From contig JAJRAP010000297.1 of assembly GCA_028679855.1 (NCBI GenBank), positions 1-7,312 on the forward strand: DNA of 7,312 nucleotides. Direction: 5' to 3'. Source of the stretch: Candidatus Methanoperedens sp. (lineage in GTDB: Archaea; Halobacteriota; Methanosarcinia; Methanosarcinales; Methanoperedenaceae). Below, piece by piece: positions 1 through 6,875 of the stretch. Positions within the stretch are counted from its first letter, which is position 1. Each line of letters begins with the position of its first letter. A program made the translations under genes and the position numbers. Below the pieces are notes generated by a model. That model was not told the DNA's origin and made no database searches. It saw only the letters and a list, made by a program, of their open reading frames with translations.

Positions 1-1355
1 CAATAAGCTCCAACCAGGGTAGGATCTTTAATAAACTTGAAAATATTTTCCACTGCTTGCTGTCCTTTATATTGATAAAGAATCTCTCGATCCGGATATT
101 TTTCCATGTCTTTAAGAGTAGTAATCAAAACAAATAGACCACATCGTTCCTGTCCTCGATTGCAGGCTATAGCATCTTGAACAGGTTCAAATTTCACTTG
201 ATATCTTTTTTCTATAAGTGGAATTTCACCCTTTTTATAGCGTCCCCTCATACCCTTTTTCATGGTTTTCTCAACCTCAATAATTTCAGTTGTAATCGTA
301 TGGAATTTGGACTTGTTTTCCTTTTGGAACTTATCAATTTCGGCTCTGGCATCTTTTTCACAGAAAAACTCCCTCTTGCTTTCTTTTTCTGCTTTTTTGA
401 TCTGTTCAAGTTTCTCTGTTTCAATTTTAGAATTCAATGTTTTTAATTTTCTCTTATCGAGTGAACTCGAATGAACCACCAAAAACCGATATATAATGCC
501 ACATAATTCCTTTTCAAAACTAACTGATTTGTAGGTCGCTGCTTTTTTTCCTTCACTTAAAGTTCCTATTTCGTTCCAGGTATCAGCTAGAATTGCCTGG
601 TCTATTAGCTCTTCTGCGAGATCATATCGCTCAGGCAATCGAGAAATCATATCTATATGATATTTCTTGAATAGTTTAAGATTATCTTCTGTAACGGCTG
701 CACTATCTGCAGTATAGAGCAAGAATTCATCTTCACTTTTTAGTAAGGCCTGACGGACGGTTTTTATCCAACCGTTATTGAAAGTCATATCGGAAGTGTT
801 ACCAGACATAACTTCACACAATATTGGAATTCCATCTGAGGAAGTTGCAGCTCCGAACATTATTTGCTTCAGGTCATGATGTTTATCTTTACTGAAACCA
901 TAAGTAATATCGATAGGCTCTGGCCTATTGGTCTCATAAGCCCCATAAAAATTCTTACTCGTTGTATCCACTCGAATGCTGCTTGTATTGATATCGTATA
1001 ATTTAATGTTGCTGTGGGTTAACATTGAAAATACTTTTTGTGGATTGGATCGATAAAAATCATCAAGAACATTGCCTGCACGCTCTTCGGTGAAATTGGA
1101 CGAATCAAGGTCTGGCTTCCAGGGAAATATCAAAGGCATTGGTTTATCTTCAAAAAATTGAGATATGCGATACAGCCTTATTTTGGCATCTGATAAAAGA
1201 TTCAGGATCATGCCTGAAATCATTGTGCCAGCATCAACTATTGCTTGACTTTTTGGTATCGCCATGGCCTCATTAATTATTTGAGGAAGTCGCATCTGGT
1301 TCATCAATTGCCCTATTAACGGCAAATAATCAGCTCGATATGCAGAAATATTCAT
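1..1355 (-). CDS. IS1634-type (IS4-like) DDE transposase, 3' end beyond window
   Basis: This frame is open on the minus strand from an ATG at 1355 to the left edge: 451 codons, with the C-terminus missing. It is a cut-and-paste transposase that acts on the ends of its own insertion sequence. The N-terminal 110 or so residues look like the DUF4277 domain found at the start of IS1634-family transposases. The RNase H-like catalytic core follows: first Asp at about residue 130 in RVDTTS, second Asp at about 217 in YTADSA, and Glu at about 436 in QQAVENIFKFIKDP. The long spacing between second Asp and Glu holds a Lys/Glu-rich insertion (about 300-390), as expected for IS4-like enzymes. Members usually run to about 550 residues, so roughly 100 are outside. 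A GAGGGG stretch lies 11-16 bases before the ATG. No stop or frameshift was found in the parts translated codon by codon. The gene is more A/T-rich than pyrG, consistent with an acquired element. The family call is confident; no named IS is assigned. Confidence 0.92.
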   Translation of the reverse strand, partial: MNISAYRADYLPLIGQLMNQMRLPQIINEAMAIPKSQAIVDAGTMISGMILNLLSDAKIRLYRISQFFEDKPMPLIFPWKPDLDSSNFTEERAGNVLDDFYRSNPQKVFSMLTHSNIKLYDINTSSIRVDTTSKNFYGAYETNRPEPIDITYGFSKDKHHDLKQIMFGAATSSDGIPILCEVMSGNTSDMTFNNGWIKTVRQALLKSEDEFLLYTADSAAVTEDNLKLFKKYHIDMISRLPERYDLAEELIDQAILADTWNEIGTLSEGKKAATYKSVSFEKELCGIIYRFLVVHSSSLDKRKLKTLNSKIETEKLEQIKKAEKESKREFFCEKDARAEIDKFQKENKSKFHTITTEIIEVEKTMKKGMRGRYKKGEIPLIEKRYQVKFEPVQDAIACNRGQERCGLFVLITTLKDMEKYPDREILYQYKGQQAVENIFKFIKDPTLVGAY

Positions 1356-1373
1356 AAATCAATCATCCCCTCT

Positions 1374-1399
1374 GTAATATACGTTTTACAATATACTAC
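1374..1399. repeat. imperfect inverted repeat upstream of transposase
   Basis: GTAATATACG at 1374-1383 is an imperfect reverse complement of CAATATACTAC at 1389-1399; 7 of the first 8 positions pair. It sits 19-44 bases before the transposase start, so it could be part of the IS terminal region, an A/T-rich promoter, or chance in A/T-rich DNA. The true IS end and target-site duplication cannot be set because the other end is outside the window. The bases from 1400 to about 1495 show nothing recognisable. Confidence 0.25.
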
Positions 1400-1462
1400 T
1401 GAGGTTCACTAATTATCGCTATTGGTAAAAATAGATTTCTAAATATACTTAGGGTACGGAAT

Positions 1463-1807
1463 GTGGGGAACATCATGATAAGGCATACAAAAGGTGACGA
1501 ATTCATCGCAGAGGGGCTTGACTTCGTGAGCTTCGGCACCAACGATCTTACGCAGTACACGCTTGCCGTGGACAGGAACAACGAGCATGTCATCATCGAA
1601 TGCAACAGGGCTGGTGTGAAGACAAGCATCTGCGGGCAGGCAGGGAGCAATCCGAAGGTGGCAAAACGGCTGGTTGAGCTTGGCATAACGAGCATTTCTG
1701 CTAATATTGATGCTGTGGAGGCTGTGGGGGATATGGTGGCAAGGACAGATATGCAGTTGGGTAGTGTCCTATTAATCGTGACTGTCTTTATCAATTTAAA
1801 TTGTTGA
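1463..1807 (+). pseudogene. ppsA: Phosphoenolpyruvate synthase C-terminal remnant, internally deleted
   Basis: The open frame (GTG at 1463) encodes 114 residues, of which about 1496-1758 matches the extreme C-terminal TIM-barrel (PEP-utilising) domain of PEP synthase. That enzyme converts pyruvate and ATP to PEP, AMP and phosphate in gluconeogenesis. Recognisable segments are DEFIAEG, DFVSFGTNDLTQYTLAVDRNNE, the catalytic-cysteine motif KTSICGQAGSNP and SISANIDAVEAV. A full enzyme has roughly 750-900 residues, so the phosphohistidine and ATP-binding domains are absent. Between RNNEHV and IIECNRAG the family normally has a stretch including Leu-Tyr-x-Glu-x-His-Pro-Ala-Val-Leu. About 18 residues are missing here without loss of frame. 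After MQL (1758) the sequence leaves the family and runs into unrelated codons ending at 1807. No plausible start or leader exists. It is almost certainly nonfunctional; ppsA is named for origin only. Confidence 0.85.
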
Positions 1808-1850
1808 TTGATGATATCATAAACGAAGGCAACATCTGGGACACTGCCAA
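1758..1850. repeat. 93-bp segment bounded by imperfect inverted repeats
   Basis: TGGGTAGTGTCCT at 1758-1770 pairs with TGGGACACTGCCAA around 1837-1850. Ten of 13 positions agree when one arm is reverse-complemented, with AGTGTCC identical in both. The left arm begins where ppsA homology ends. The interior is A/T-rich and contains two exact palindromes, CAATTTAAATTG (1792-1803) and ATGATATCAT (1811-1820). This resembles a miniature inverted-repeat element or a collapsed IS, but no target-site duplication was identified and no family is recognised. Confidence 0.4.
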
Positions 1851-1859
1851 CTTTTTTAC

Positions 1860-1907
1860 CTATAAATAGTCTTTCTATGCCCTCTGGGTGAGGTGGACTT
1901 TATACAT
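1860..1907 (-). pseudogene. Degenerate RelE/ParE-like toxin start (two in-frame stops)
   Basis: An ATG at 1907, overlapping the end of the antitoxin-like gene by 8 bases, reads MYKVHLTQRA, then TAG (1877-1875), then KDYL, then TAG (1862-1860). The pattern MYKV.LT.RA.KDYL is the usual first beta-strand and helix of RelE/ParE-superfamily mRNA-interfering toxins. Downstream no toxin core is visible, and the inverted-repeat segment begins about 10 bases further on. The position directly after a small acidic gene, with overlapping start and stop, is typical of a type II toxin-antitoxin pair. The family call rests on only about 14 residues plus context. As it stands no toxin can be made. Confidence 0.5.
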
Positions 1908-2100
1908 CAATTTCCTCGATACTCTTCACCCTGCCATGCTTATAATCATCTCTTGCCTCTCTGATAGATGTCAAATATTCCTTACTTGAAAGAGCAGTTA
2001 AATCTTCAAGCAAATCTTCCATACTCTCCCGTATCGTATTTGATATTAAAGTTCTAAATTCTTCAACTGTCAGTTCCTTTAATTTTGTTACGGTTTCCAT
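1900..2100 (-). CDS. Small antitoxin-like protein (orphan, type II TA)
   Basis: This is a 66-residue acidic, mostly helical protein with no signal peptide or membrane segment. The start at 2100 is supported by a strong ribosome-binding site: AGGAG on the minus strand (2113-2109), 8 bases before the ATG. The N-terminus (TKLKELTVEEFRTLISNTI) followed by a charged helix and a C-terminal DDYKHGRVKSIEE segment resembles small archaeal and cyanobacterial antitoxins encoded before RelE/ParE-like toxins. In those proteins the C-terminal tail wraps the toxin. Family membership is inferred from this pattern and from the toxin-like remnant overlapping its stop codon. With the toxin destroyed it would be an orphan antitoxin. 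A small unrelated hypothetical protein remains possible. A TATA-like TTTATAAA about 50 bases upstream could drive it. Confidence 0.65.
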   Translation of the reverse strand: METVTKLKELTVEEFRTLISNTIRESMEDLLEDLTALSSKEYLTSIREARDDYKHGRVKSIEEIDV

Positions 2101-2108
2101 TGATTATG

Positions 2109-2113
2109 CTCCT
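2109..2113 (-). promoter_or_regulatory. Shine-Dalgarno site of the antitoxin-like gene
   Basis: The minus strand reads AGGAG, with 8 bases to the ATG at 2100. It is the clearest ribosome-binding site in this part of the window and supports translation of this short gene. Confidence 0.6.
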
Positions 2114-2150
2114 TTATTTACCGAGTTTGTCTATAATTGGCTCATTAGAC

Positions 2151-2158
2151 TTTATAAA
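2151..2158. promoter_or_regulatory. Symmetric TATA-like box between antitoxin gene and pyrG
   Basis: TTTATAAA is its own reverse complement, so it could serve either direction. For pyrG it would place transcription start near 2180, giving a leader of about 40 bases. For the minus-strand antitoxin gene it lies about 50 bases before the ATG. A second A/T box, TTAAATATA at 2188-2196, is an alternative for pyrG and would give an almost leaderless transcript. No clear purine-rich BRE separates the two options. Confidence 0.35.
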
Positions 2159-2223
2159 CCTTATTGATGTCTTCCTAAATCTTCCATTAAATATATTGCC
2201 AATGCTTGACTAAAAAGGCAGGC

Positions 2224-3801
2224 ATGAAGTATATCATTGTCACAGGCGGTGTGATGAGTGGGCTGGGAAAAGGGATAACAGCCGCCTCGATCGGACGAAT
2301 TCTGAAAAACAAGGGCTTTAGCGTTACTGCGATCAAGATAGACCCGTATATCAATATCGATGCCGGGACAATGAGCCCGTACCAGCACGGCGAGGTATTT
2401 GTGCTCAAGGACGGCGGCGAAGTTGACCTTGACCTGGGTAATTACGAGCGCTTCCTTGACATCGAACTCACGCGCGAGCATAACATCACAACGGGCAAAG
2501 TATATCAGACAGTCATAGAAAAAGAGCGCCGCGGGGACTATCTTGGAAAGACTGTGCAGATTATCCCTCATGTGACCAACGAGATAAAAGAGCGCATCAG
2601 GAAAGTAGCAAAAAATACTGGCGCAGAGATATGCATCATTGAAATTGGCGGCACTGTGGGAGACATCGAGAGCATGCCTTTCCTGGAATCAGTGAGGCAG
2701 ATGCACAGCGAGGAAAGAGAAGAGGATGTTGCCTTCGTGCATGTTACCCTTGTGCCCCTTGACACGCAGGGAGAGCAAAAGACAAAACCCACGCAGCATT
2801 CGGTAAAGGAACTGCGAAGCCTCGGTCTTCAGCCCGATGCTATCGTTGCGCGGTGCAAGGAGCCTGTGCTTGACGATACCAAATCCAAGATCGCCCTGTT
2901 CTGCGACGTTCCAGCCAGAGCTGTAGTAAGCGCGCACGATGCAAGGGATATCTATTACGTTCCCTCCCTCATGGAAAAGGAAGGATTGTCCGATTATCTC
3001 ATGGGAAAGCTCAAACTTACCCCCAGGGAAGGCTCGCATGAATGGGAAGAATTGATGAAAAAGATGGCTGCCATCGATAAGGAGATACGCATAGGAGTTG
3101 TGGGGAAATACGCTCATCTTGGAGATTCCTACATCAGCATCAATGAAGCGCTCAAGCATGCAGGGATAGAATGCAGATGCCGCATAAAAATAGACTGGAT
3201 CGATGCCGAAGAGTTTGAGAGAAAACCTGATACGATAGACACACTGCAAAAATACAACGGCATACTTGTACCGGGCGGATTTGGAGTGCGCGGGACAGAA
3301 GGTAAAATACTTGCTATAAAATACGCACGAGAACATAATGTCCCTTATCTTGGCCTGTGCCTTGGCATGCAGCTTGCAGTAATAGAATTCGCGCGAAACG
3401 TTGTGGGGATCAAGGACGCGAACAGCTCGGAGCTTACTAAGTCCGAAAATCCGGTGATAGACCTTCTACCTGAACAGGAGAACGTCAAAGATATGGGCGG
3501 GACAATGCGCCTCGGGAACTTCGATGCTGTACTGACAGAAGGTTCGAAAGCAAGCCAGATATACGGCAGCTGCAATCTGGTCGAACGTCACAGGCACAGG
3601 TATGAAGTGAATCCGAAGTACATTTCGCAGATAGAAGCAAAAGGGATGAAATTCACAGGCAGGAACGATCACAGGATGGAGATCGCGGAAATACCTGGAC
3701 TTAAGTTCTTCTTCAGTTCCCAGTTCCATCCAGAGTTCAGGTCAAGACCAGGCAAGCCCTCGCCTCCATTTCTGGCATTTGTGAAAGCGGCGCTGGGGTG
3801 A
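2224..3801 (+). CDS. pyrG: CTP synthase (glutamine-hydrolysing)
   Basis: This cytoplasmic enzyme makes CTP from UTP, ATP and glutamine, the last step of de novo pyrimidine nucleotide synthesis. It has 525 residues, close to bacterial forms of about 545. The N-terminal amidoligase domain (about 1-265) starts with the nucleotide-binding loop [10 protein letters not shown] (8-17). It then has [35 protein letters not shown] in outline (38-72; Mg-binding Asp70) and [11 protein letters not shown] (140-150; Glu140). The class I glutamine amidotransferase domain (about 288-525) has the oxyanion region PGGFG (350-354), nucleophile Cys379 in GLCLGMQ, and His502 and Glu504 in FHPEF, so the triad is intact. 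The ATG at 2224 is preferred because the family begins [15 protein letters not shown]. An in-frame TTG 18 bases earlier would add six atypical residues. The ribosome-binding site is weak (AAAGG near 2214). It converges with the operon on the other strand. Confidence 0.98.
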   Translation: MKYIIVTGGVMSGLGKGITAASIGRILKNKGFSVTAIKIDPYINIDAGTMSPYQHGEVFVLKDGGEVDLDLGNYERFLDIELTREHNITTGKVYQTVIEKERRGDYLGKTVQIIPHVTNEIKERIRKVAKNTGAEICIIEIGGTVGDIESMPFLESVRQMHSEEREEDVAFVHVTLVPLDTQGEQKTKPTQHSVKELRSLGLQPDAIVARCKEPVLDDTKSKIALFCDVPARAVVSAHDARDIYYVPSLMEKEGLSDYLMGKLKLTPREGSHEWEELMKKMAAIDKEIRIGVVGKYAHLGDSYISINEALKHAGIECRCRIKIDWIDAEEFERKPDTIDTLQKYNGILVPGGFGVRGTEGKILAIKYAREHNVPYLGLCLGMQLAVIEFARNVVGIKDANSSELTKSENPVIDLLPEQENVKDMGGTMRLGNFDAVLTEGSKASQIYGSCNLVERHRHRYEVNPKYISQIEAKGMKFTGRNDHRMEIAEIPGLKFFFSSQFHPEFRSRPGKPSPPFLAFVKAALG

Positions 3802-3810
3802 ATGTCGCTG

Positions 3811-3834
3811 TTATTGTTAAAAATCAAACAATAA
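3811..3834. terminator. A/T-rich hairpin between convergent genes
   Basis: TTATTGTT (3811-3818) and AACAATAA (3827-3834) form a perfect 8-bp stem with an 8-base A-rich loop. It lies 10 bases after the pyrG stop and 33 bases beyond the stop of the convergent epimerase-like gene. The position suits a bidirectional transcription end point, but the stem is A/T-rich and weak and has no long T tract on either side. Confidence 0.35.
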
Positions 3835-3867
3835 ATCACAGAATCACATAGTTCTAATGTAAATACA

Positions 3868-4671
3868 TCACAGGCTCTCAAGCACGCTCTTTCCAGCGCG
3901 TACTGCCTCCATCGAAAAAACCTCAAGGTTGTAAACTCCCTTAAAGTCCAGTTCCCTCAGAACCGAAAAATCAATATTTCCATCCCCTGGCGCGCCGTGA
4001 AGGTCGCCAAAGTAACTCTCGGCAAACACCCCATTATTATCGTGCACATGAACGTGCACCGCATGACCGTTCAATTCTTTCACAAAATCCCGCAATTTTC
4101 CTATATCCCCGCCGCATGTAAGGTTGGCGTGCCCTATATCGAAAGTAGCTTTCAAAAAGGATGAATCCACCTCCCTTATCGCGCACAGGTGTTCTTCAAC
4201 TGTGCAGCACAGGTTCGTGGGGTCAGTCCCTTCCTTGTTCTCAAACCCCAGGATAATACCGCGGTTCTCGGCATCAACGGTGAGTTTTTTGAGGTTTTCG
4301 ACCATGTGCCTGAAGCTATTTTCCCTGTTGCCTGATATTTTTCCCGGATGTACCACAAGGACACTGCATCCGAACTCAGAGGCAAGGCTTATGCTTTCCT
4401 CCATGAGCCGCCATTGCAAAGAGCCCATATGAGCAGTATCCACCATGAGCTCTACCGGGTAGTTCGGCGAATCCCCATAGTAAGGCGCGTGCATGGTGGT
4501 AAGCACACTGCCTGTGGAAAGAAGGTCGTGCAGTTCATCCACCTGCTCTTTTATCAAATTGCCTTTATCGTACAACCGCAGCTTCGGAATATAAAGTTCA
4601 ACGCTTTTTACCTCTTTTTCCAGTTCAGGCAACGACGAGGCAAAGGACGAGGCACCGATTATCTTTTTCAT
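3868..4671 (-). CDS. Xylose-isomerase-like TIM-barrel protein (sugar epimerase / AP endonuclease family 2)
   Basis: This 267-residue soluble protein has the AP_endonuc_2 (xylose isomerase-like) fold, used by sugar-phosphate isomerases/epimerases and by endonuclease IV. Likely metal ligands and active-site residues sit at the ends of successive strands: MHAPY (His61), VVHPGK (His108), GFENKEG (Glu144), TFDIGHANL (Asp178, His181), VHVHDNNG (His208, His210, Asp211), DLHGAPGDGNIDF (His225) and YNLEVFS (Glu250). The LHGAPGDGNIDF segment is more typical of the isomerase/epimerase branch than of endonuclease IV, and the short length agrees. The start lies one base after the stop of the FAD oxidoreductase gene (TGATATG), so the two are very probably translationally coupled. 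It is the last gene of the operon. The reaction and substrate cannot be read from the sequence. Confidence 0.88.
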   Translation of the reverse strand: MKKIIGASSFASSLPELEKEVKSVELYIPKLRLYDKGNLIKEQVDELHDLLSTGSVLTTMHAPYYGDSPNYPVELMVDTAHMGSLQWRLMEESISLASEFGCSVLVVHPGKISGNRENSFRHMVENLKKLTVDAENRGIILGFENKEGTDPTNLCCTVEEHLCAIREVDSSFLKATFDIGHANLTCGGDIGKLRDFVKELNGHAVHVHVHDNNGVFAESYFGDLHGAPGDGNIDFSVLRELDFKGVYNLEVFSMEAVRAGKSVLESL

Positions 4672-4672
4672 A

Positions 4673-6082
4673 TCAGAGCTTTTTATCCTCTTTCATGACC
4701 CTGAGCAGTTCGAGCACCGAGTACGCCGCCCTTGTAACTCCCATGCTCCGGTTATCTGTATCTGTCCCTGCCAGATAAAGGTTCGCGATCGGTGAACGCT
4801 GTCCGGCAATAAATCCGTTTATGGTGACAGCGGCTTTCTCAGGAATGATTATCTGGTAATGCATCATCTCGATTTTCTTATCGATCCCTGGAATAGCCCT
4901 CATTATTATTTCAAGCGCGCGCTTCTTTTCGCTTTCAATGTTCTTCTTATCATCAATAATGAACGTGAACCCGACTAACTGCTTGCCTTTTGGAGCAATA
5001 GTCGGATCATAATTACTGATCGGCATCGCCCAGTACGCACCGTTTTTGAACCATACCTCAGACCCCATATAATCAAATTCCTTCATTTTCTCGCTCAAGC
5101 CAAGCCATATCGTGAGGCTCAATGTCTGCTCTATGCGGGATATGTTCTCTTTAAAATCTGAGGGCAGCGGTACAAGAGAGGGGAGGGTTTTTACAAAACC
5201 CGAGTACACAACTGCATCAGCGGTGTAAGTATCAGTATCTGTTGCAACTCCGGTTGTTCTCCCGTCAAGTGTGAGTATCTCACACACATGTGCCCCCGTC
5301 TTAATACTTACATTTGAAGGCATAGAATACAGGACTGAATTCAGAAGGGATTTAAGCCCCCCGCGCGGGTATGCCTGGGCGTATGCAACCCTGTTGGTGG
5401 CAAGTCTTCCCAGTGTTGAGAGACGCGCAGTAAGCTGATATTTCGACAGCATACCTGTGAGAGTGGACGCATATGAATTCCCATTTGGCACGGCTTCATC
5501 TTTGAATATGTCCTCTGAAACGCTGTCCCTCACAAAACTGCTTCCATAAAGAACCCGGTTGACCGAAGTTTCTTTCATCGATCTCCCTGACAGGAAAGGA
5601 GCGATCGCATCCACAAAATCAAGAGTGTCTTTTGAAAGCCCTTTTGGCAGGAAATCATATATTGACTGGCTGCCGTCAAGCATGCCGAAAGCGTTCAAGG
5701 TGAGTGCCTTTGTGAGCGCCTGGGAAAGAAGCAGCCTGTCTTTTCTGGGAAGCACATCAAAGGTAACAAAATCCTGGATGTTGGAAGGTATTTTTGTAAG
5801 ACCTTTCTCTGTCCTGACATAGTACGTCCCATAGTCCAGGAAAACAGGAACATAAGTGAAATATTCGTCAATCAAACGCCGAAGCGGCCCTTCTCTCAGA
5901 TGCGTTATTGCATGAGGACCAGTATCCACCTGGAAGCCATCAACTGTGTAGCTGTTGCAGTTGCCTCCTACTGAGCTGTTCTTTTCAAGAACGAGGACGT
6001 TTTTCCCATACTTTGATAGAGTAAGCGCAGACAGGAGACCGCTTATGCCTCCACCAATAACAATAACGTCGTAATCAGTCAT
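4673..6082 (-). CDS. FAD-dependent oxidoreductase, phytoene desaturase (CrtI)-like
   Basis: This 469-residue flavoprotein belongs to the amine oxidase / phytoene dehydrogenase superfamily. The N-terminal Rossmann motif is GGGISG (10-15) with the ribose-binding Glu33 in VLEKN, followed by VGGNCNSY (38-45) and DTGPH (53-57). A central AYPRGG motif (about 237-242) is characteristic of the CrtI-like branch. The C-terminal FAD motif NLYLAGTD (434-441) is followed by a glycine-containing helix cap (SMGVTRAAYS). Both FAD-binding ends are intact. Members desaturate or isomerise carotenoids and other polyprenoids, or reduce double bonds in related lipids; which applies here is unknown. No signal peptide or clear transmembrane helix was seen, so it is probably cytoplasmic or peripheral on the membrane. 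The ATG at 6082 has AGG 7-9 bases upstream and lies 12 bases after the PHP gene. It is the middle gene of the operon. Confidence 0.9.
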   Translation of the reverse strand: MTDYDVIVIGGGISGLLSALTLSKYGKNVLVLEKNSSVGGNCNSYTVDGFQVDTGPHAITHLREGPLRRLIDEYFTYVPVFLDYGTYYVRTEKGLTKIPSNIQDFVTFDVLPRKDRLLLSQALTKALTLNAFGMLDGSQSIYDFLPKGLSKDTLDFVDAIAPFLSGRSMKETSVNRVLYGSSFVRDSVSEDIFKDEAVPNGNSYASTLTGMLSKYQLTARLSTLGRLATNRVAYAQAYPRGGLKSLLNSVLYSMPSNVSIKTGAHVCEILTLDGRTTGVATDTDTYTADAVVYSGFVKTLPSLVPLPSDFKENISRIEQTLSLTIWLGLSEKMKEFDYMGSEVWFKNGAYWAMPISNYDPTIAPKGKQLVGFTFIIDDKKNIESEKKRALEIIMRAIPGIDKKIEMMHYQIIIPEKAAVTINGFIAGQRSPIANLYLAGTDTDNRSMGVTRAAYSVLELLRVMKEDKKL

Positions 6083-6094
6083 GGATACCTAATC

Positions 6095-6778
6095 TTATGC
6101 CTCAATATGAAAAATCTTACTGTGGAGTTCTCTGGCCCGTCTTCGCATTCTACGTGCCAACCCCCGTACAGCATGGACCATCATAATATTGGGGGGAATG
6201 ATCTGCCCACCTGACCTTGTTTTTCCCGTTCGGATGGATTCAAGCACCGAGCTTTCACTTCGATGGCCGTCTATCTCTGTGAAACCAAGCCCAATTGCGG
6301 CAAGCAGGTGCGAGTCGCTGCCTCCAACTTCAGGCTTCATGAGCGATAAACACATCTCTTTTGCCTTTTCATTCTCGCCGAACAGGCATCTTGAATTAAA
6401 GGTCTCTATGGCATCAGCGTCCTTTGCTGCATACCCGATGCTGTTTTTCTTGAATGGATGCGGGGCTATAACCACTGCGCCTTTTTGTCGGGCTATCATG
6501 ATCGTTTCTGATACCGTAAGACCATGCTGGATATCCTCTCTTATCCCGAGCACGATGAGATGCCCGTCTGATGTTGATATCTCCATTCCAGGGATAACGA
6601 TCAGTGAAAGGTTCAGTTCCCTTACGCGCTGTATCGCGCGAATACTTCCCTCGACCGTGTTGTGGTCGCATATAGCGATGCCGTCAAGTCCTTTTCTGAC
6701 AGCCTGCTTCAGGATATCATCCACTGAAAGATTACTATCTGTTGAGTAATTGGAATGGATATGCAGGTCAAAACGCAT
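6095..6778 (-). CDS. PHP-domain metal-dependent phosphoesterase/hydrolase
   Basis: This 227-residue stand-alone PHP-domain protein has the complete metal-binding set: DLHIHS (His6, His8), Asp14, CDHNT (Asp38, His39), GMEIS (Glu66), DGHLIVLG (His73), APHP (His107) and GGSDSH (Asp155, His157). Such proteins hydrolyse phosphoesters using two or three metal ions; some act on nucleoside phosphates, histidinol phosphate or oligonucleotides. The C-terminus (about 195-227) is strongly basic, with Arg-rich ARRMRRRARELH, a possible nucleic-acid or membrane-surface contact. The ATG at 6778 is chosen because the DLHIHS motif must lie within the first few residues. No strong ribosome-binding site precedes it, so a short-leader transcript is plausible. 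It leads the minus-strand operon and is divergent from the proteasome gene. The physiological substrate is unknown. Confidence 0.9.
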   Translation of the reverse strand: MRFDLHIHSNYSTDSNLSVDDILKQAVRKGLDGIAICDHNTVEGSIRAIQRVRELNLSLIVIPGMEISTSDGHLIVLGIREDIQHGLTVSETIMIARQKGAVVIAPHPFKKNSIGYAAKDADAIETFNSRCLFGENEKAKEMCLSLMKPEVGGSDSHLLAAIGLGFTEIDGHRSESSVLESIRTGKTRSGGQIIPPNIMMVHAVRGLARRMRRRARELHSKIFHIEA

Positions 6779-6823
6779 GTATCTATATTTTCCAATATGT
6801 TGAAAAAGTTAACTCAAGAAAAC

Positions 6824-6831
6824 TTTAAATA
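6824..6831. promoter_or_regulatory. TATA-like box for proteasome gene, possibly shared
   Basis: TTTAAATA follows an A-rich AAGAAAAC that fits a BRE, giving a predicted plus-strand start near 6850 and a leader of about 48 bases to the psmB ATG. Read on the other strand it is TATTTAAA. That would put a start near 6800, about 22 bases before the PHP gene, so a single element may serve both divergent units. The plus direction has the better BRE. Confidence 0.5.
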
Positions 6832-6875
6832 CCCATACACAAATTAAGACGTACTATTTTCTCATTTTTAGTGAT

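Noticed and set aside
177..474. Two overlapping plus-strand open frames opposite the transposase
   Set aside because: Phe/Leu-rich shadows of the transposase's Lys/Glu-rich insertion; no ribosome-binding site or family features.
1396..1794. 132-codon open frame on the minus strand opposite the ppsA remnant
   Set aside because: The plus-strand frame carries unmistakable PEP synthase motifs. The minus frame is low-complexity Ser/Thr/Leu-rich, as expected for antisense of a coding region, with no supported start.
2116..2210. Short minus-strand open stretch before the antitoxin gene (reads NGRFRKTSIRFIKSNEP)
   Set aside because: It has no start codon in frame after the preceding stop, is about 30 codons long and matches no family I recognise.
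2206..2223. Upstream TTG start for pyrG adding six residues
   Set aside because: The family begins at MKY-I/V-VTGG; the added residues are atypical and TTG has no better ribosome-binding site.
2161..2571. Minus-strand frame antisense to pyrG whose last 15 codons ([15 protein letters not shown]) lie outside pyrG and look protein-like
   Set aside because: Most of it is the mirror of conserved pyrG sequence. The short tail has no recognised family and no independent start, so it is treated as chance or an unidentifiable scrap.
6189..6749. 186-codon plus-strand frame opposite the PHP gene
   Set aside because: The minus strand has the full PHP metal-ligand set. The plus frame is an antisense shadow rich in Ser and Pro.
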